Source: JBKCUK01 sp046318415 (GTDB taxonomy: Bacteria; Pseudomonadota; Alphaproteobacteria; Caedimonadales; Caedimonadaceae). From it: a DNA stretch of 64,000 bases. Shown piece after piece: positions 1 to 8,918 of this stretch (position 1 is its first letter; every line of letters begins with the position of its first letter). Location: assembly GCA_046318415.1 (NCBI GenBank), contig JBKCUK010000011.1, positions 1-64,000 of the forward strand, in the 5' to 3' direction. The translations under genes and the position numbers were made by a program. Under the pieces are notes generated by a model. The model was not told the origin of the DNA and did not search any database. It saw only the letters and a program-made list of their open reading frames with translations.

Positions 1-756
1 GGCGCAGCCGTCGGTGCCGATATCGAGCTGCATCCCACCTTCACCCTGGGACTCATGGCCCATAAAGCCCACACCAAAGCGCCCCTCGCCCACGACATCG
101 CCCGAAACAAACTCTCCAGCAAGGGTGCTGGACTCTATGCCTCCTGGCACGCCGCAACAAACGGCGCCTTCGTCCAGGCCGCCACCACCCACACCGATCA
201 TCAAAGGAAAACACGGCGGACCATCTCCTTCGCCGATGAAACCAGACGCGCAACAGCCAAAGCCAAAGCCCAAAGCACCCACGCCAACATCACCCTGGGC
301 TATGACCTCACGCCGCTGCCCACCTGGCAGATCACACCCAAACTGACACCAGGCGTGGTCTTCATCACCCAAAAAGCCTACACCGAGCGCAACGCCCAAG
401 ACATCAGCCTGCGTATCAACCGCAAAAAAGGCACCCTCACCTCAGAAAAAATCGAACTCGACATCGCCCACCTGATCCAAACCGATTCAGCCCTGTTCCG
501 GCCCAAGATCAGCCTCGGCTATCAACACCGACGCCTCAGCCGCAAACTGCTGCAGCAAAAAGCCAGCTTCGTCGGCGGAGCCGGCAGAACCTTCACCCTC
601 CAAGGCGGGCGCCGATCCACCAACACCCTCCTCCTGGGCGCAGGTCTCCAAGCCACCCACAGCAACGGTCTTGGACTCAGCATCAACTACCAACACCAAA
701 CCAACACCCACACCAAAGCCCATACCCTCAACACCACCATCCTCTGGAAATACTAA
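1..756 (+). CDS. Autotransporter beta-barrel domain protein, C-terminal part (5' end outside window)
   Basis: The frame is open from base 1 with no start, so the gene begins upstream. The 251 visible residues alternate short amphipathic stretches typical of outer-membrane beta-strands (for example TLGLMA, ANITLGYDL, PKISLGYQH, LLLGAGL) with polar loops. The protein ends in an aromatic residue (LWKY), as autotransporter and other barrel proteins do for BAM recognition. This part would sit in the outer membrane and export an N-terminal passenger that is not visible. Cytosine-rich codon use gives the coding strand a strong C bias. The barrel assignment is good; the passenger's role cannot be judged. 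Confidence 0.7.
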   Translation, partial: GAAVGADIELHPTFTLGLMAHKAHTKAPLAHDIARNKLSSKGAGLYASWHAATNGAFVQAATTHTDHQRKTRRTISFADETRRATAKAKAQSTHANITLGYDLTPLPTWQITPKLTPGVVFITQKAYTERNAQDISLRINRKKGTLTSEKIELDIAHLIQTDSALFRPKISLGYQHRRLSRKLLQQKASFVGGAGRTFTLQGGRRSTNTLLLGAGLQATHSNGLGLSINYQHQTNTHTKAHTLNTTILWKY

Positions 757-763
757 CCCAAAA

Positions 764-790
764 CAAAAGGACCAGGAAAATCCTGGTCCT
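764..790 (-). terminator. Rho-independent terminator for the gene at 827-2434
   Basis: A perfect 10-bp inverted repeat (AGGACCAGGA / TCCTGGTCCT) encloses a 3-nt loop. Read on the minus strand it is followed by TTTTGTTTT, so it ends transcription of the leftward gene. There is no T-run on the plus side, so it serves the autotransporter gene poorly if at all. Confidence 0.75.
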
Positions 791-826
791 CTCAACCGCA
801 ATGCTTCGAAACAAAAACGAAAAATC

Positions 827-2434
827 TTAGTGTAAAACGAGGGCTTTGCGCATGTATTCCCCAAGCCAATCGGCACCATCGATGACATAAGTATAAGCTT
901 TAGTCAGTTCCTCACGACCTTTATCTACAAGCGATAGCTGTGGCTTATCTTGCAGCGCCTCAAAATAACAGGGCGCCAGACCAAGGCCTGTTACATCCAG
1001 GGTCAGGGCGACCTGGCGTTTGCGCGTGAGTTGCCCCAAATGATCGATAAGTTGCGGGTTTGGATCAAACCAAAGGTCCTCCATAGCCGCGACGGCTTGA
1101 TCATCGTGAAAGTCTATGGTGCGGAACTGTTCCAGTAGATCTGGTGCAATCATCGGGTCGCCCTTAAAGGAGATATGGGTTATGGCGTTTTCATCTAAAA
1201 ACAGTCCCATTAATCCAAGGACTTCAGTGTTTATGGTTCTCATACTGAATCGAGCCTCTAACATCAGGGGATGATTTGATCGTGCAACATGCTTAATGGC
1301 ATGGGAAATGTGGAAGGTAATTTTGCGTAACGCAACTTTATAGGTTTGCTTATTTTTATTTTGAGCATAAATCTTCTCAACGTATTCCATGATTTTCTGC
1401 CTTACCTCGCTCGCTTCTTTAGGCAGGATGGCCCTCCCAAGGCCCGCCATGAAAGGCGCATGAAAGAGACGTTTCATGGCTTTTTTCAACAACGCTTCAT
1501 CGACTTTACTCTCAACCCTGGCAGCTCGCTTTTTAAGGAGACTTTTCAATAGTTTTGTCTCTTGATCCTTTTTTTGCGCTTTGGTTTCTGCGTCTCTCAG
1601 CCCCCGATACCAATGCGTGTGCTGGAGACTGTATCTTGACCCAAAAGAGCTAATTGTGGGGGCCTGAATCGGCAAGCGGGTTAAGTGAAATTTTTTCGCG
1701 ATATAAAATGGGAACAAAACTTCCCGTTCTTCCGTTAGATTTTTACTGAAGTGATAGCTGAGTTTTGTGGCACCAATGGCAAACGAATCCACCACAAAAA
1801 AGGCCCCCGTTTCTTCGATGAATGCTTTGGGTACACGGATAACATCGACGTAGCCCAGAAGAGGATTTGTCGCCTCAAAAGAGGTGTTTTTGGATTTGCT
1901 CACATACTTAGGATAACGCCGTTTATCTTGCTCTCCATAGAGTTTCATGCCTGCACCATAAGCATAGGCCTGAGAAGCCTTAAGGCTGGTGGATAGAAAA
2001 AAGTTTGACGTCACCTTTTCAAGACCAACAGATTGAAGAAGACGGCGCACCAAAGACTTCTCTTCGCCCAGCTGTGCAATGAAACTGGCGTAAGTGTTCG
2101 TGTAACATTGCACCAGTTCTTGGAGAGGTGATTGCGTTGTCGGTTGGAAGGTATTTCTTTCCTCAACAGTCCAAGGACGATCTAGACCTTGAATTTTGCT
2201 GCGCACCTGAGAAAATTCAGTTTCAGCAATGTCGCCTTCAGCCAGGGCGCGTGCTTTGATACCGCGCTCTTTCATAATTCCATCGGGAATCTCTTGTCCT
2301 TCTAAAAAATGGAAACCGCGATATAAAATATAACAATCCTGCTGTTCGTTATCAGGTATATCTGAGCCATACAAAGGGCACACCACCCTGCCCAGAACAC
2401 AAAAAATAACGAGAAAACGAATAAAGAAAATCAT
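827..2434 (-). CDS. Exported protein with cholera-toxin-type (R-S-E) ADP-ribosyltransferase signature
   Basis: 535 residues with an N-terminal signal peptide (about 1-23). The next ~220 residues carry the ordered marks of R-S-E mono-ADP-ribosyltransferases: LYRG with Arg39 in the first strand, FFLSTS (STS at 148-150) followed by a helix rich in Ala and Tyr, a strand GYVDVIRVP (194-202), and EREVLFP giving an E236-x-E238 motif. In cholera toxin A the matching elements are LYR, YVSTS, YYIYVI and EQEV in the same order. The inferred activity is transfer of ADP-ribose from NAD to a host protein, possibly Arg-directed because of the ExE. Residues ~260-535 are charged and helical, with no recognised domain. 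A purine-rich RBS (GGAAGG) precedes the ATG. The gene stands alone, with its own terminator. The motif match is seen; the activity is inferred. Confidence 0.65.
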   Translation of the reverse strand: MIFFIRFLVIFCVLGRVVCPLYGSDIPDNEQQDCYILYRGFHFLEGQEIPDGIMKERGIKARALAEGDIAETEFSQVRSKIQGLDRPWTVEERNTFQPTTQSPLQELVQCYTNTYASFIAQLGEEKSLVRRLLQSVGLEKVTSNFFLSTSLKASQAYAYGAGMKLYGEQDKRRYPKYVSKSKNTSFEATNPLLGYVDVIRVPKAFIEETGAFFVVDSFAIGATKLSYHFSKNLTEEREVLFPFYIAKKFHLTRLPIQAPTISSFGSRYSLQHTHWYRGLRDAETKAQKKDQETKLLKSLLKKRAARVESKVDEALLKKAMKRLFHAPFMAGLGRAILPKEASEVRQKIMEYVEKIYAQNKNKQTYKVALRKITFHISHAIKHVARSNHPLMLEARFSMRTINTEVLGLMGLFLDENAITHISFKGDPMIAPDLLEQFRTIDFHDDQAVAAMEDLWFDPNPQLIDHLGQLTRKRQVALTLDVTGLGLAPCYFEALQDKPQLSLVDKGREELTKAYTYVIDGADWLGEYMRKALVLH

Positions 2435-2596
2435 GTTTAGATCCTTCCTGCTCCGATCCTTAGCACAGATACAAAATGGAAACTGAAGTTTTTTGATTAT
2501 GAACGAGTGGCCAGCTTTTTTAGGCTGAGCCCGTGATTCTTGGGCCTCAAGGTTAAAAAACAGCCGGCATTACCAGGAGCTCTCCATGAAACGATG

Positions 2597-4369
2597 TCAT
2601 GCAACGTACGACATGACACTCGAAAAATTCAGATGCACATCGTCAATGAGTAGCTGTACCCGTTCTTTGCCTCCCCAGGTGTCCAGCTTGATGGATCCGG
2701 CAAGGGTGAGGTTTCGGTTCAATGTTGGAGCCAGGAGTGTCTCACCAAGGGGGGTATCCGCCGCACGAAAGGCAATCCCATCAAGGTAGGTGCCATCTGC
2801 ATGGCTGAGGGTGGCTTTCACATGACCATTGCCCACAATAGTTGCCCTTGATACACGCACATCGCTGATGGCAAATCGAGGCGAGGGATTTCCTTGCCCA
2901 AATGGAGCTAACTTCTGCAAAGAAAGACATAAATCGCGCCCCGCCGCACGGCCAGATAAAAGACCATCGACTTTATAGACCGGCGTAAGATCCATGTTTT
3001 GTGCTGCAATACGCTCTTGCACATAGAGCCGAAAGGGCTTTATTTGTTCGGCTGCGATGGTCAAACCGCCTGCCATGGGATGCCCGCCTCCCGCCAAGAG
3101 CAAACCTTGCTGGCGCGCGGCAATGATCAAGGCACCCAAGTCGACCCCTGGCACCGATCGACCAGAGCCTTTTCCCATCCCTTGTTCATCCAGCCCAATG
3201 ACAATAACTGGACGATGGAGCTGCTCTTTTAAGCGCCCCGCCACCACACCAATGACGCCTGGATGCCATCCTTGTCCGGCCACAACCACAGCCTCGGCTG
3301 ATGACTGCTCAGCCTGCTGCATCGCTTCTTCAACCACCTGAAGTTCCATGGCTTGACGCTCACTGTTAAGGGCATTGAGACGCTCGGCAATGGACCGGGC
3401 AAGGTGAGGATCTTCTGTTGTTAACAGCTCAGCCCCAAGGCGCGCACAGCCAATACGCCCGCCGGCATTAATGCGGGGCCCCAGCAAAAAACCCAGATGA
3501 TAGGCCGTGGGTGCCTCGTCAATTGAGGCCACATCAGAAAGGGCACGTAGCCCCACATTTTGGCGCTTGGCAAGGACTTTCAACCCTTGGCTCACAAAAG
3601 CGCGGTTCAAACCTGTCAGTGGCATCACATCACAGACAGTTCCAAGGGCGACCAGATCCAGCAAAGAAAACAGATCAAAATGGGGGTCTCCCACCCCTGC
3701 TGCGCGGGCCGCTCCCCTTAAGGCCACAGCCAGCAAAAAGCAAATACCCACCGCTGCCAGATGCTGACACGGGCTTTCTTGATCCAGACGATTGGGATTG
3801 ATCAGGGCCACGCACGAGGGCAGTTTTGGCTCGGCCACGTGATGATCGACCACAATCACATCAAGCCCGATGGCGGCCGCCACATCCAGGGCCTCGAACG
3901 CTGTGGTGCCCGAATCCACACAAATCACCAGACGAACGCCTTGGGCCGCCAACTGCTGAAGGGCTGGGCCATTGGGCCCATACCCTTCTTTCAGGCGATC
4001 CGGGATATAAAAGTTGACCTTGGCACCTAAGGTTTTGAGATAGCGCACCAGAAGTGCTGAGGATGTCGCCCCATCCACATCATAATCACCAAAAATACAG
4101 ATAGCCTCGCCCTTTTGAATGGCATCCAGAATGCGTGACACAGCCACGTCCATGTCTTTGAGATGGAAGGGATTAGGCAATGACGTTCTAAGCGCCGGAT
4201 TTAAAAAGGCCTCTGCCGTATCTAAGGTTAAACCACGGTTGGCAAGGAGCCTCCCCACCACCTCAGGCACGCCAAAGCGTTGGGAGAGCGCAAGGGTCAG
4301 GCGCAGATCAGGTTCGACAAGGCGCCACATGCGCCCTGAGACGGAAAGATTGGAGGGATGCACACTCAA
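2597..4369 (-). CDS. recJ: Single-stranded-DNA-specific 5'-3' exonuclease RecJ
   Basis: 590 residues, normal RecJ length. The DHH phosphoesterase core is clear: FGDYDVDGATSSALL (motif I, about 95-110), CVDSGTT (motif II), VVDHH (motif III, the DHH triad), and the DHHA1 region with GAGGHPMAGG-like residues near 410-430 (seen as LAGGGHPMAGG). RecJ degrades 5' ssDNA ends in RecF-pathway recombination and mismatch/base-excision repair, using Mn/Mg. The start taken is a TTG overlapping the accA stop codon (TTGA); a GTG two codons later is possible. It is the last gene of the xerD-accA-recJ operon, so translation is probably coupled. Confidence 0.95.
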   Translation of the reverse strand: MSVHPSNLSVSGRMWRLVEPDLRLTLALSQRFGVPEVVGRLLANRGLTLDTAEAFLNPALRTSLPNPFHLKDMDVAVSRILDAIQKGEAICIFGDYDVDGATSSALLVRYLKTLGAKVNFYIPDRLKEGYGPNGPALQQLAAQGVRLVICVDSGTTAFEALDVAAAIGLDVIVVDHHVAEPKLPSCVALINPNRLDQESPCQHLAAVGICFLLAVALRGAARAAGVGDPHFDLFSLLDLVALGTVCDVMPLTGLNRAFVSQGLKVLAKRQNVGLRALSDVASIDEAPTAYHLGFLLGPRINAGGRIGCARLGAELLTTEDPHLARSIAERLNALNSERQAMELQVVEEAMQQAEQSSAEAVVVAGQGWHPGVIGVVAGRLKEQLHRPVIVIGLDEQGMGKGSGRSVPGVDLGALIIAARQQGLLLAGGGHPMAGGLTIAAEQIKPFRLYVQERIAAQNMDLTPVYKVDGLLSGRAAGRDLCLSLQKLAPFGQGNPSPRFAISDVRVSRATIVGNGHVKATLSHADGTYLDGIAFRAADTPLGETLLAPTLNRNLTLAGSIKLDTWGGKERVQLLIDDVHLNFSSVMSYVA

Positions 4370-5319
4370 AAGCCTTTTTGCCCCATGCTCAGGAAGCGAG
4401 CATGACGCTGACGCTTCAATTCTTCACCGGAGAGCGTCAGAAGTTTTCTGAGCTCTCCCTCAATCTGATCACCCACCGCCTGCATGGCAGATCCTGGCGA
4501 ACGATGTGCTCCTCCTAAAGGTTCTGCGACAATGGCTTCAATTACGCCCAACTCCTGCAAATCCTGTGCAGTGAGTTTTTGTGCCGTTGCTGCTTCCTGC
4601 TTTTTGTCGGCGGTGCGCCATAAAATAGAGGCGCAACCTTCTGGCGAGATCACCGAATATACAGCATGCTCCATCATCAAGACGCTATTGCCAGTGGCAA
4701 GGGCAATTGCCCCACCTGAGCCTCCCTCGCCCGTAATGGTGGCAACGGCAGGCACCTGAAGATTGAGCATGACATCAATGGATCGGGCGATGGCCTCAGC
4801 CTGTCCGCGCTCCTCGGCATCAATGCCGGGGTGGGCACCCGCCGTATCCACAAAGGTGACAACAGGTAGATGAAAACGGTCAGCCAGTTCCATGAGGCGC
4901 ACAGCCTTACGATAGCCTTCAGGCCGAGCCATACCAAAATTGTGTCTTACACGGCTTTCCACATCGCGGCCCTTTTCCGTGCCCATGACCACTACGGATG
5001 TCCCGCGAAAACGCCCAAGACCACCGACGATGGCGCGGTCTTCCGCATATTGACGGTCACCAGCCAGGGGCACAAAGTCCTCGATCAACGCGCTGATAAA
5101 GTCTGAGGCATGGGGACGCTCGGGGTGCCGCGCCACAAGAACCTTTTGCCAGGGCGTGAGCGTGGCATAGGTCTGCGCCAACAGTTTTTGCACCTTGGCC
5201 TCCGAGCGCGTAATTTCATCTGCAATATTCAGATCACCGGCATGGGCCAGATGTCTGAGTTCATTCAGTTTACTCTCAAGTTCCGCGATCGCTTGTTCAA
5301 ATTCTAAGGGGGCAACCAT
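4366..5319 (-). CDS. accA: Acetyl-CoA carboxylase carboxyltransferase subunit alpha
   Basis: 317 residues, the usual AccA size. Family motifs include FRGTSVVVMGTEKGRD, the GMARPEGYRKA stretch, FVDTAGAHPGIDAEERGQ and the GEGGSGGAIAL oxyanion/CoA region. AccA pairs with AccD to transfer the carboxyl group from carboxybiotin to acetyl-CoA, forming malonyl-CoA for fatty-acid synthesis in the cytoplasm. It starts with ATG three bases after the xerD stop and overlaps recJ by 4 nt, so the three genes look co-transcribed. AccD is not in the window. Confidence 0.97.
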   Translation of the reverse strand: MVAPLEFEQAIAELESKLNELRHLAHAGDLNIADEITRSEAKVQKLLAQTYATLTPWQKVLVARHPERPHASDFISALIEDFVPLAGDRQYAEDRAIVGGLGRFRGTSVVVMGTEKGRDVESRVRHNFGMARPEGYRKAVRLMELADRFHLPVVTFVDTAGAHPGIDAEERGQAEAIARSIDVMLNLQVPAVATITGEGGSGGAIALATGNSVLMMEHAVYSVISPEGCASILWRTADKKQEAATAQKLTAQDLQELGVIEAIVAEPLGGAHRSPGSAMQAVGDQIEGELRKLLTLSGEELKRQRHARFLSMGQKGF

Positions 5320-5322
5320 CCT

Positions 5323-6288
5323 TTATTCCCTTACATTTTCGGTCTTGTTCGACTTCTTGGTAGAAGATTTGCCTGACGCTGACAAGGGGTGATAGGTCTC
5401 AACCACGTCTTTCAACCGCTTTGTCATAACATGAGTATAAATTTCTGTGGTGCTGATGTCAGCATGCCCAAGTAATTTTTGTACACTCAACAGGTTTGCC
5501 CCGCCTTCAAGAAGATGCGTGGCAAAGGCATGACGCAACACATGGGGCGACACACGCTGCGGGTTTAGGCCTGCAGCCAGCGCTAATTGTTTAAGCAGCT
5601 GCCCCACCCTTTGGCGCGTCAAATGTCCCGAGCGCCCATAGGACGGAAAGAGCCACCGCTCGCTGGCTTCATTGGCGATGAAAACACCACGGAACTTTAA
5701 GTATCGCTGAATAGCCCCCACAGCAGTCTCATTCAACGGGACCATCCGCTCCTTATTGCCCTTGCCCAAAATCCTCAAAACCAGCGGTCCATGCCTGTCA
5801 TGAAGAGCCTTTAAGGCAGCCAACGGTAAGGTGACCAATTCACTGACCCGCAGCCCAGAGGCATAAAGTAACTCCGCAAGGCAAAACAGGCGCGCGCACT
5901 CAGGCTCGGACAGCTCGATGGCGGCTTCTAGTAGGGCCAGCGTTTCCTGTTGCGTCAAAAAATGCGGCAAGCTCTTTGAGATTTTCGGCCCCTCCAGGTG
6001 GACCATGGGATTCACACTGATGCGCTTTTCAGAGCTAAGAAAACGATAGAATTGGCGAAGACTCGAAAAACGGCGTGCCCTTGAGCGTGGCGCAAAGGCG
6101 CGTCGATCCAGATCCGCCATGTAGGCTTCACAGTGGGCGCGTGTGGCGGCCTCCAAAGGGTTAGCCCCCAAAAAGGCCGCAAAATCCAGCAAATCTCTTC
6201 GATAGGCCTCTAAGGTATGGGGCGAAGCCGCCCGCTCTGCAGCATAGGCCTCAAGAAACTCTTCAACCAAAAGTTGAGATTTACTCAC
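5323..6288 (-). CDS. xerD: Site-specific tyrosine recombinase XerD
   Basis: 321 residues: an N-terminal SAM-like core-binding domain (about 5-90) and a catalytic domain. The full catalytic set is visible: Arg147 in LYASGLRVSE, Lys176 in GKGNKER, H249-x-x-R252 in HVLRHAFATH, His275 in LLGHADIS, and the nucleophile Tyr284 in EIYTHV. It should act with XerC at dif to resolve chromosome dimers. Adjacency to accA is common in alphaproteobacteria and favours XerD over XerC. It uses a GTG start that overlaps the stop of the small gene at 6285-6425 (GTGA). A charged Lys/Ser-rich tail ends the protein. Confidence 0.93.
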   Translation of the reverse strand: MSKSQLLVEEFLEAYAAERAASPHTLEAYRRDLLDFAAFLGANPLEAATRAHCEAYMADLDRRAFAPRSRARRFSSLRQFYRFLSSEKRISVNPMVHLEGPKISKSLPHFLTQQETLALLEAAIELSEPECARLFCLAELLYASGLRVSELVTLPLAALKALHDRHGPLVLRILGKGNKERMVPLNETAVGAIQRYLKFRGVFIANEASERWLFPSYGRSGHLTRQRVGQLLKQLALAAGLNPQRVSPHVLRHAFATHLLEGGANLLSVQKLLGHADISTTEIYTHVMTKRLKDVVETYHPLSASGKSSTKKSNKTENVRE

Positions 6289-6425
6289 GGACGCTGCACA
6301 TCAACGGCAACTTCTTTGCGCACTTCCGCAGAAGGTGCGGGAATATCCCAAAAGCCAAGCAGAATCACGCCTAGCACCACAAATAGGCCCATCACGGCCC
6401 AAATAATCTTCAAACTTGAGTTCAC
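6285..6425 (-). CDS. Small single-pass membrane protein upstream of xerD
   Basis: A 46-residue ORF with a GTG start, preceded by GGGTGGAG at good spacing, and a TGA overlapping the xerD GTG start. It has a short N-terminus, one hydrophobic helix (about residues 6-24, IIWAVMGLFVVLGVILLGF), then a conserved-looking WDIPAPSAEV motif and a charged tail. Translational coupling with xerD and the clean membrane topology support a real gene. I do not know its function. The topology suggests a short inner-membrane protein with a periplasmic or cytoplasmic tail of about 20 residues. Confidence 0.6.
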   Translation of the reverse strand: MNSSLKIIWAVMGLFVVLGVILLGFWDIPAPSAEVRKEVAVDVQRP

Positions 6426-6543
6426 TCTATAACTCCACCCTTGCATCTTGTTAGGGAGTATACGATAACCAAAATAATATGAAAATTATGCTTTTTTAAC
6501 GTTGCAGGTCTGACCTCAAACAGAAAAAGGGGGTAAAGCCACG

Positions 6544-7098
6544 GTGTACGACGCGAAAGACGAGTACCGCTTAAATACACTTCCACGCACCATCACCCTT
6601 GTGGGGATGATGGGCGTTGGTAAAACCAGCGTCGGGCGTTTGCTTGCCCGCCGTCTTTGTGTACCCTTTAAAGATTCAGACATCGAGGTCGAGGCTGCAG
6701 CAGGATGCTCGGTGGCCAACATTTTTGAGTGGTATGGAGAGCAAGCGTTCAAAGACGCCGAACGTCGCGTCATCCAACGCCTGTTGGGAGAAAAATGCCA
6801 CATTCTGTCAACCGGCGTTGAGGCGTTTATCACCCCAGAGACGCGTACGCTTTTAAAAGAGCAATCCCATTCCGTTTGGCTGCGCGCATCCCTTGAGACC
6901 ATTATGCCCCGCGTTGCACGGCGTTCCCATCGCCCGCAACTGGAAAAAGGCGATAAAAAAGAAATTCTCGAAGACCTGATGCGTGAGTATTATCCCATTT
7001 ATGCTGAAGCAGATATCGTCATCGACTGTGATCACCAGCCCCCAGAGGTCACCGTTGATATGATTATCAACGAGATGGAAACCAAGTTTTGGAAATAA
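6544..7098 (+). CDS. aroK: Shikimate-kinase-like protein with altered substrate site
   Basis: 184 residues with the AroK fold signature: Walker A GMMGVGKT (21-28), DSD (44-46), a GEQAF lid-proximal region, and the R-x-x-RP lid. The shikimate-contacting residues are changed. The Arg of FRDxE is Lys70 (AFKDAE). The GGG loop reads STGVEAF (89-95). The Arg of ERNPLY is replaced in EYYPIYAEAD. ATP binding looks intact, shikimate binding doubtful. The start is GTG. The gene is followed 3 nt later by a uracil-DNA glycosylase rather than the usual aroB. It may be a decayed or repurposed kinase; the symbol marks homology only. Confidence 0.75.
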   Translation: MYDAKDEYRLNTLPRTITLVGMMGVGKTSVGRLLARRLCVPFKDSDIEVEAAAGCSVANIFEWYGEQAFKDAERRVIQRLLGEKCHILSTGVEAFITPETRTLLKEQSHSVWLRASLETIMPRVARRSHRPQLEKGDKKEILEDLMREYYPIYAEADIVIDCDHQPPEVTVDMIINEMETKFWK

Positions 7099-7101
7099 GG
7101 T

Positions 7102-7935
7102 GTGCGTGACCCGCGTCTGGATCTGTTAGCCCTGCACCTTGAGGCCGGTGTTGATGAAATCATCGCCGAGAACCCAAGTCAAAAACGTGCGACTAAAGAA
7201 GCTCAACTACCCAGAAAATCTCTCCCCTCGACAGCAATAGATTCAGGGCAGACGGCAAAACCGCAACCAAGCGCTGAAGGCATCGCGCCCACCAAAGCCG
7301 CGCCGAAGGCTGCAAAAATCAGTCCCTCAGCCCAAGCAGCCCATGCCCAAGCCATGGCAGCGCAAAATTTGGAGGAACTGCAGAAGGCGCTTCTTGCTTT
7401 TGAAGGCTGTGATCTTAAAAAGACAGCCATGAATACGGTTTTTGCGGACGGCAACTCAAAAGCCCCCTTGATGTTTATCGGCGAAGCGCCAGGGGCCGAT
7501 GAAGATCGCCAAGGCAAACCGTTTGTTGGCCTTTCGGGCCAACTTTTAGATCGCATGATCGCCGCCATCGGTCGTGATCGTACCAGCGTCTACATCAGCA
7601 ATGTCATTCCCTGGCGTCCCGCAGGAAACCGCCAACCCACCCCTGCCGAGATTGCCCAATGCTTACCTTTTATTCGCCGTCATATTGAAATCGTCCAACC
7701 CAAAGTTATCGTGCTGTTGGGCGGCACTGCGGTTAAAGCGATGCTTGAGACCAACGAGGGGATTACCCGCCTTCGCGGCCGTTTCGTCAACTATACAAGC
7801 CCTGGTCTTGACGCCCCAATAGCTACAGTGGCCACCTTTCATCCGGCATTCCTGCTTCGTTCTCCTGGTCAAAAGCGATATGCTTGGAGAGATTTTTTGA
7901 TGATCAAAGAAAGATTAACCAACCTTAGCGCATAA
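7102..7935 (+). CDS. Uracil-DNA glycosylase, family 4-like
   Basis: 277 residues. The catalytic domain begins near residue 95 with EGCDLKKTAMNTVFADG, then GEAPGADEDRQGKPFVG (127-143, active-site motif 1), YISNVIPWRPAGNR, VLLGGTA, and the C-terminal TFHPAFLLR motif that carries the conserved His. It removes uracil from DNA, starting base-excision repair. The first ~95 residues are Ala/Pro/Lys-rich and probably disordered. The start is GTG, 3 nt after the preceding stop, so the two genes form an operon. Only part of the family-4 iron-sulfur cysteine set is evident (Cys103, Cys187), as in other alphaproteobacterial members I recall. Confidence 0.88.
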   Translation: MRDPRLDLLALHLEAGVDEIIAENPSQKRATKEAQLPRKSLPSTAIDSGQTAKPQPSAEGIAPTKAAPKAAKISPSAQAAHAQAMAAQNLEELQKALLAFEGCDLKKTAMNTVFADGNSKAPLMFIGEAPGADEDRQGKPFVGLSGQLLDRMIAAIGRDRTSVYISNVIPWRPAGNRQPTPAEIAQCLPFIRRHIEIVQPKVIVLLGGTAVKAMLETNEGITRLRGRFVNYTSPGLDAPIATVATFHPAFLLRSPGQKRYAWRDFLMIKERLTNLSA

Positions 7936-7981
7936 TCTCAGACATCAACAAAAAAACATAAAAAACAGGGTTGCTTTAAAG

Positions 7982-8716
7982 ATGACTTTGATAAGATCCC
8001 ACCGGATCTTGGTGCTTTTTTTATGGCTCGATTTCAGCTGGTCCAGCCCGGTAACACCAAGCCAGAACTCTCCCCACATTCCGCTTGAGGACGATCTTTT
8101 GCTCGATAGTATGTACTTTCATTTGGTGCGCTTACCAAGCCTTGATCAGGACGGAAATCCCAAAATTCGGCTCGATGTCTCCCCTTATCCAACAAGCCCC
8201 AGCTATGCCCGCATTACCGCAAAAGTCTCAGAGAACCCATGGAGTGTGTTTGGACTTTATCACGCGAGACTTGTTGAGCTGAAAATTGATCCCCACCTAC
8301 ATTTGGATGGCACGGGGTTGGCATACTTAACAATGCTCACCCAACTCACAAAGCTTGACGTGCCTTGTCAAGGCATGACGACCCAGCATCTCGCCCACGT
8401 GACTGCCCTTACCCAACTACAAAGCCTTAACCTTGACTCAAATCACTTTAGCTTAAGAGAAGCAAAAGCTCTTACATCACTGTGCAATTTAACAGAACTT
8501 AATCTCGACCATCTTGAACGTGGCCCATCAACGCCCTGGTGGCTGACACAATTGACAAATCTAAAGGTGCTGCGGTGCAACACCTTAAAACGTAAAGATC
8601 GCACGGCGATGCCCTCTCTCCCCATACAACCACCAGCAACCCAAGCTCATACGGTGCAGCAAAGCCCCTATCCCCTTGTTCTGTTAGGGCCAGAAGAAGA
8701 AGAAATCCGTGACTAG
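7982..8716 (+). CDS. Exported leucine-rich-repeat protein
   Basis: 244 residues. A hydrophobic N-terminal segment (about 8-22, ILVLFLWLDFSWSS) looks like a Sec signal. The middle carries three to four LRR units of roughly 24 residues, with LTQLTKLDV, LTQLQSLNLDSN, LCNLTELNLD and LTNLKVLRC as the strand motifs. The tail is Pro/Glu-rich. LRR proteins bind other proteins; in host-associated bacteria they are often effectors. It lies just before an F-box-like exported protein. The specific partner is unknown. The start is the first ATG, 45 nt after the preceding gene. Confidence 0.75.
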   Translation: MTLIRSHRILVLFLWLDFSWSSPVTPSQNSPHIPLEDDLLLDSMYFHLVRLPSLDQDGNPKIRLDVSPYPTSPSYARITAKVSENPWSVFGLYHARLVELKIDPHLHLDGTGLAYLTMLTQLTKLDVPCQGMTTQHLAHVTALTQLQSLNLDSNHFSLREAKALTSLCNLTELNLDHLERGPSTPWWLTQLTNLKVLRCNTLKRKDRTAMPSLPIQPPATQAHTVQQSPYPLVLLGPEEEEIRD

Positions 8717-8918
8717 AAAGCACGCCTTTAAAGGCATCCCATGATTCTTGCGGTCAAATCGCAACACAAGAAGCCATCAAAAAGAGTGTATTTCTAATCA
8801 AGGGCATTGTGTGCCGGCCACAAAACTATTGATGAAAATTCAGATTCAAAAGAACCTTGAAAAGCAAAACGCAATCTCTATATCAAGAGTTAACAAACTT
8901 CTTTAAAGGGAGTCGTCC

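Noticed and set aside
487..888. 133-codon antisense ORF opposite the autotransporter end
   Set aside because: Gly/Ala-rich product without family features; shadow of the C-biased coding strand.
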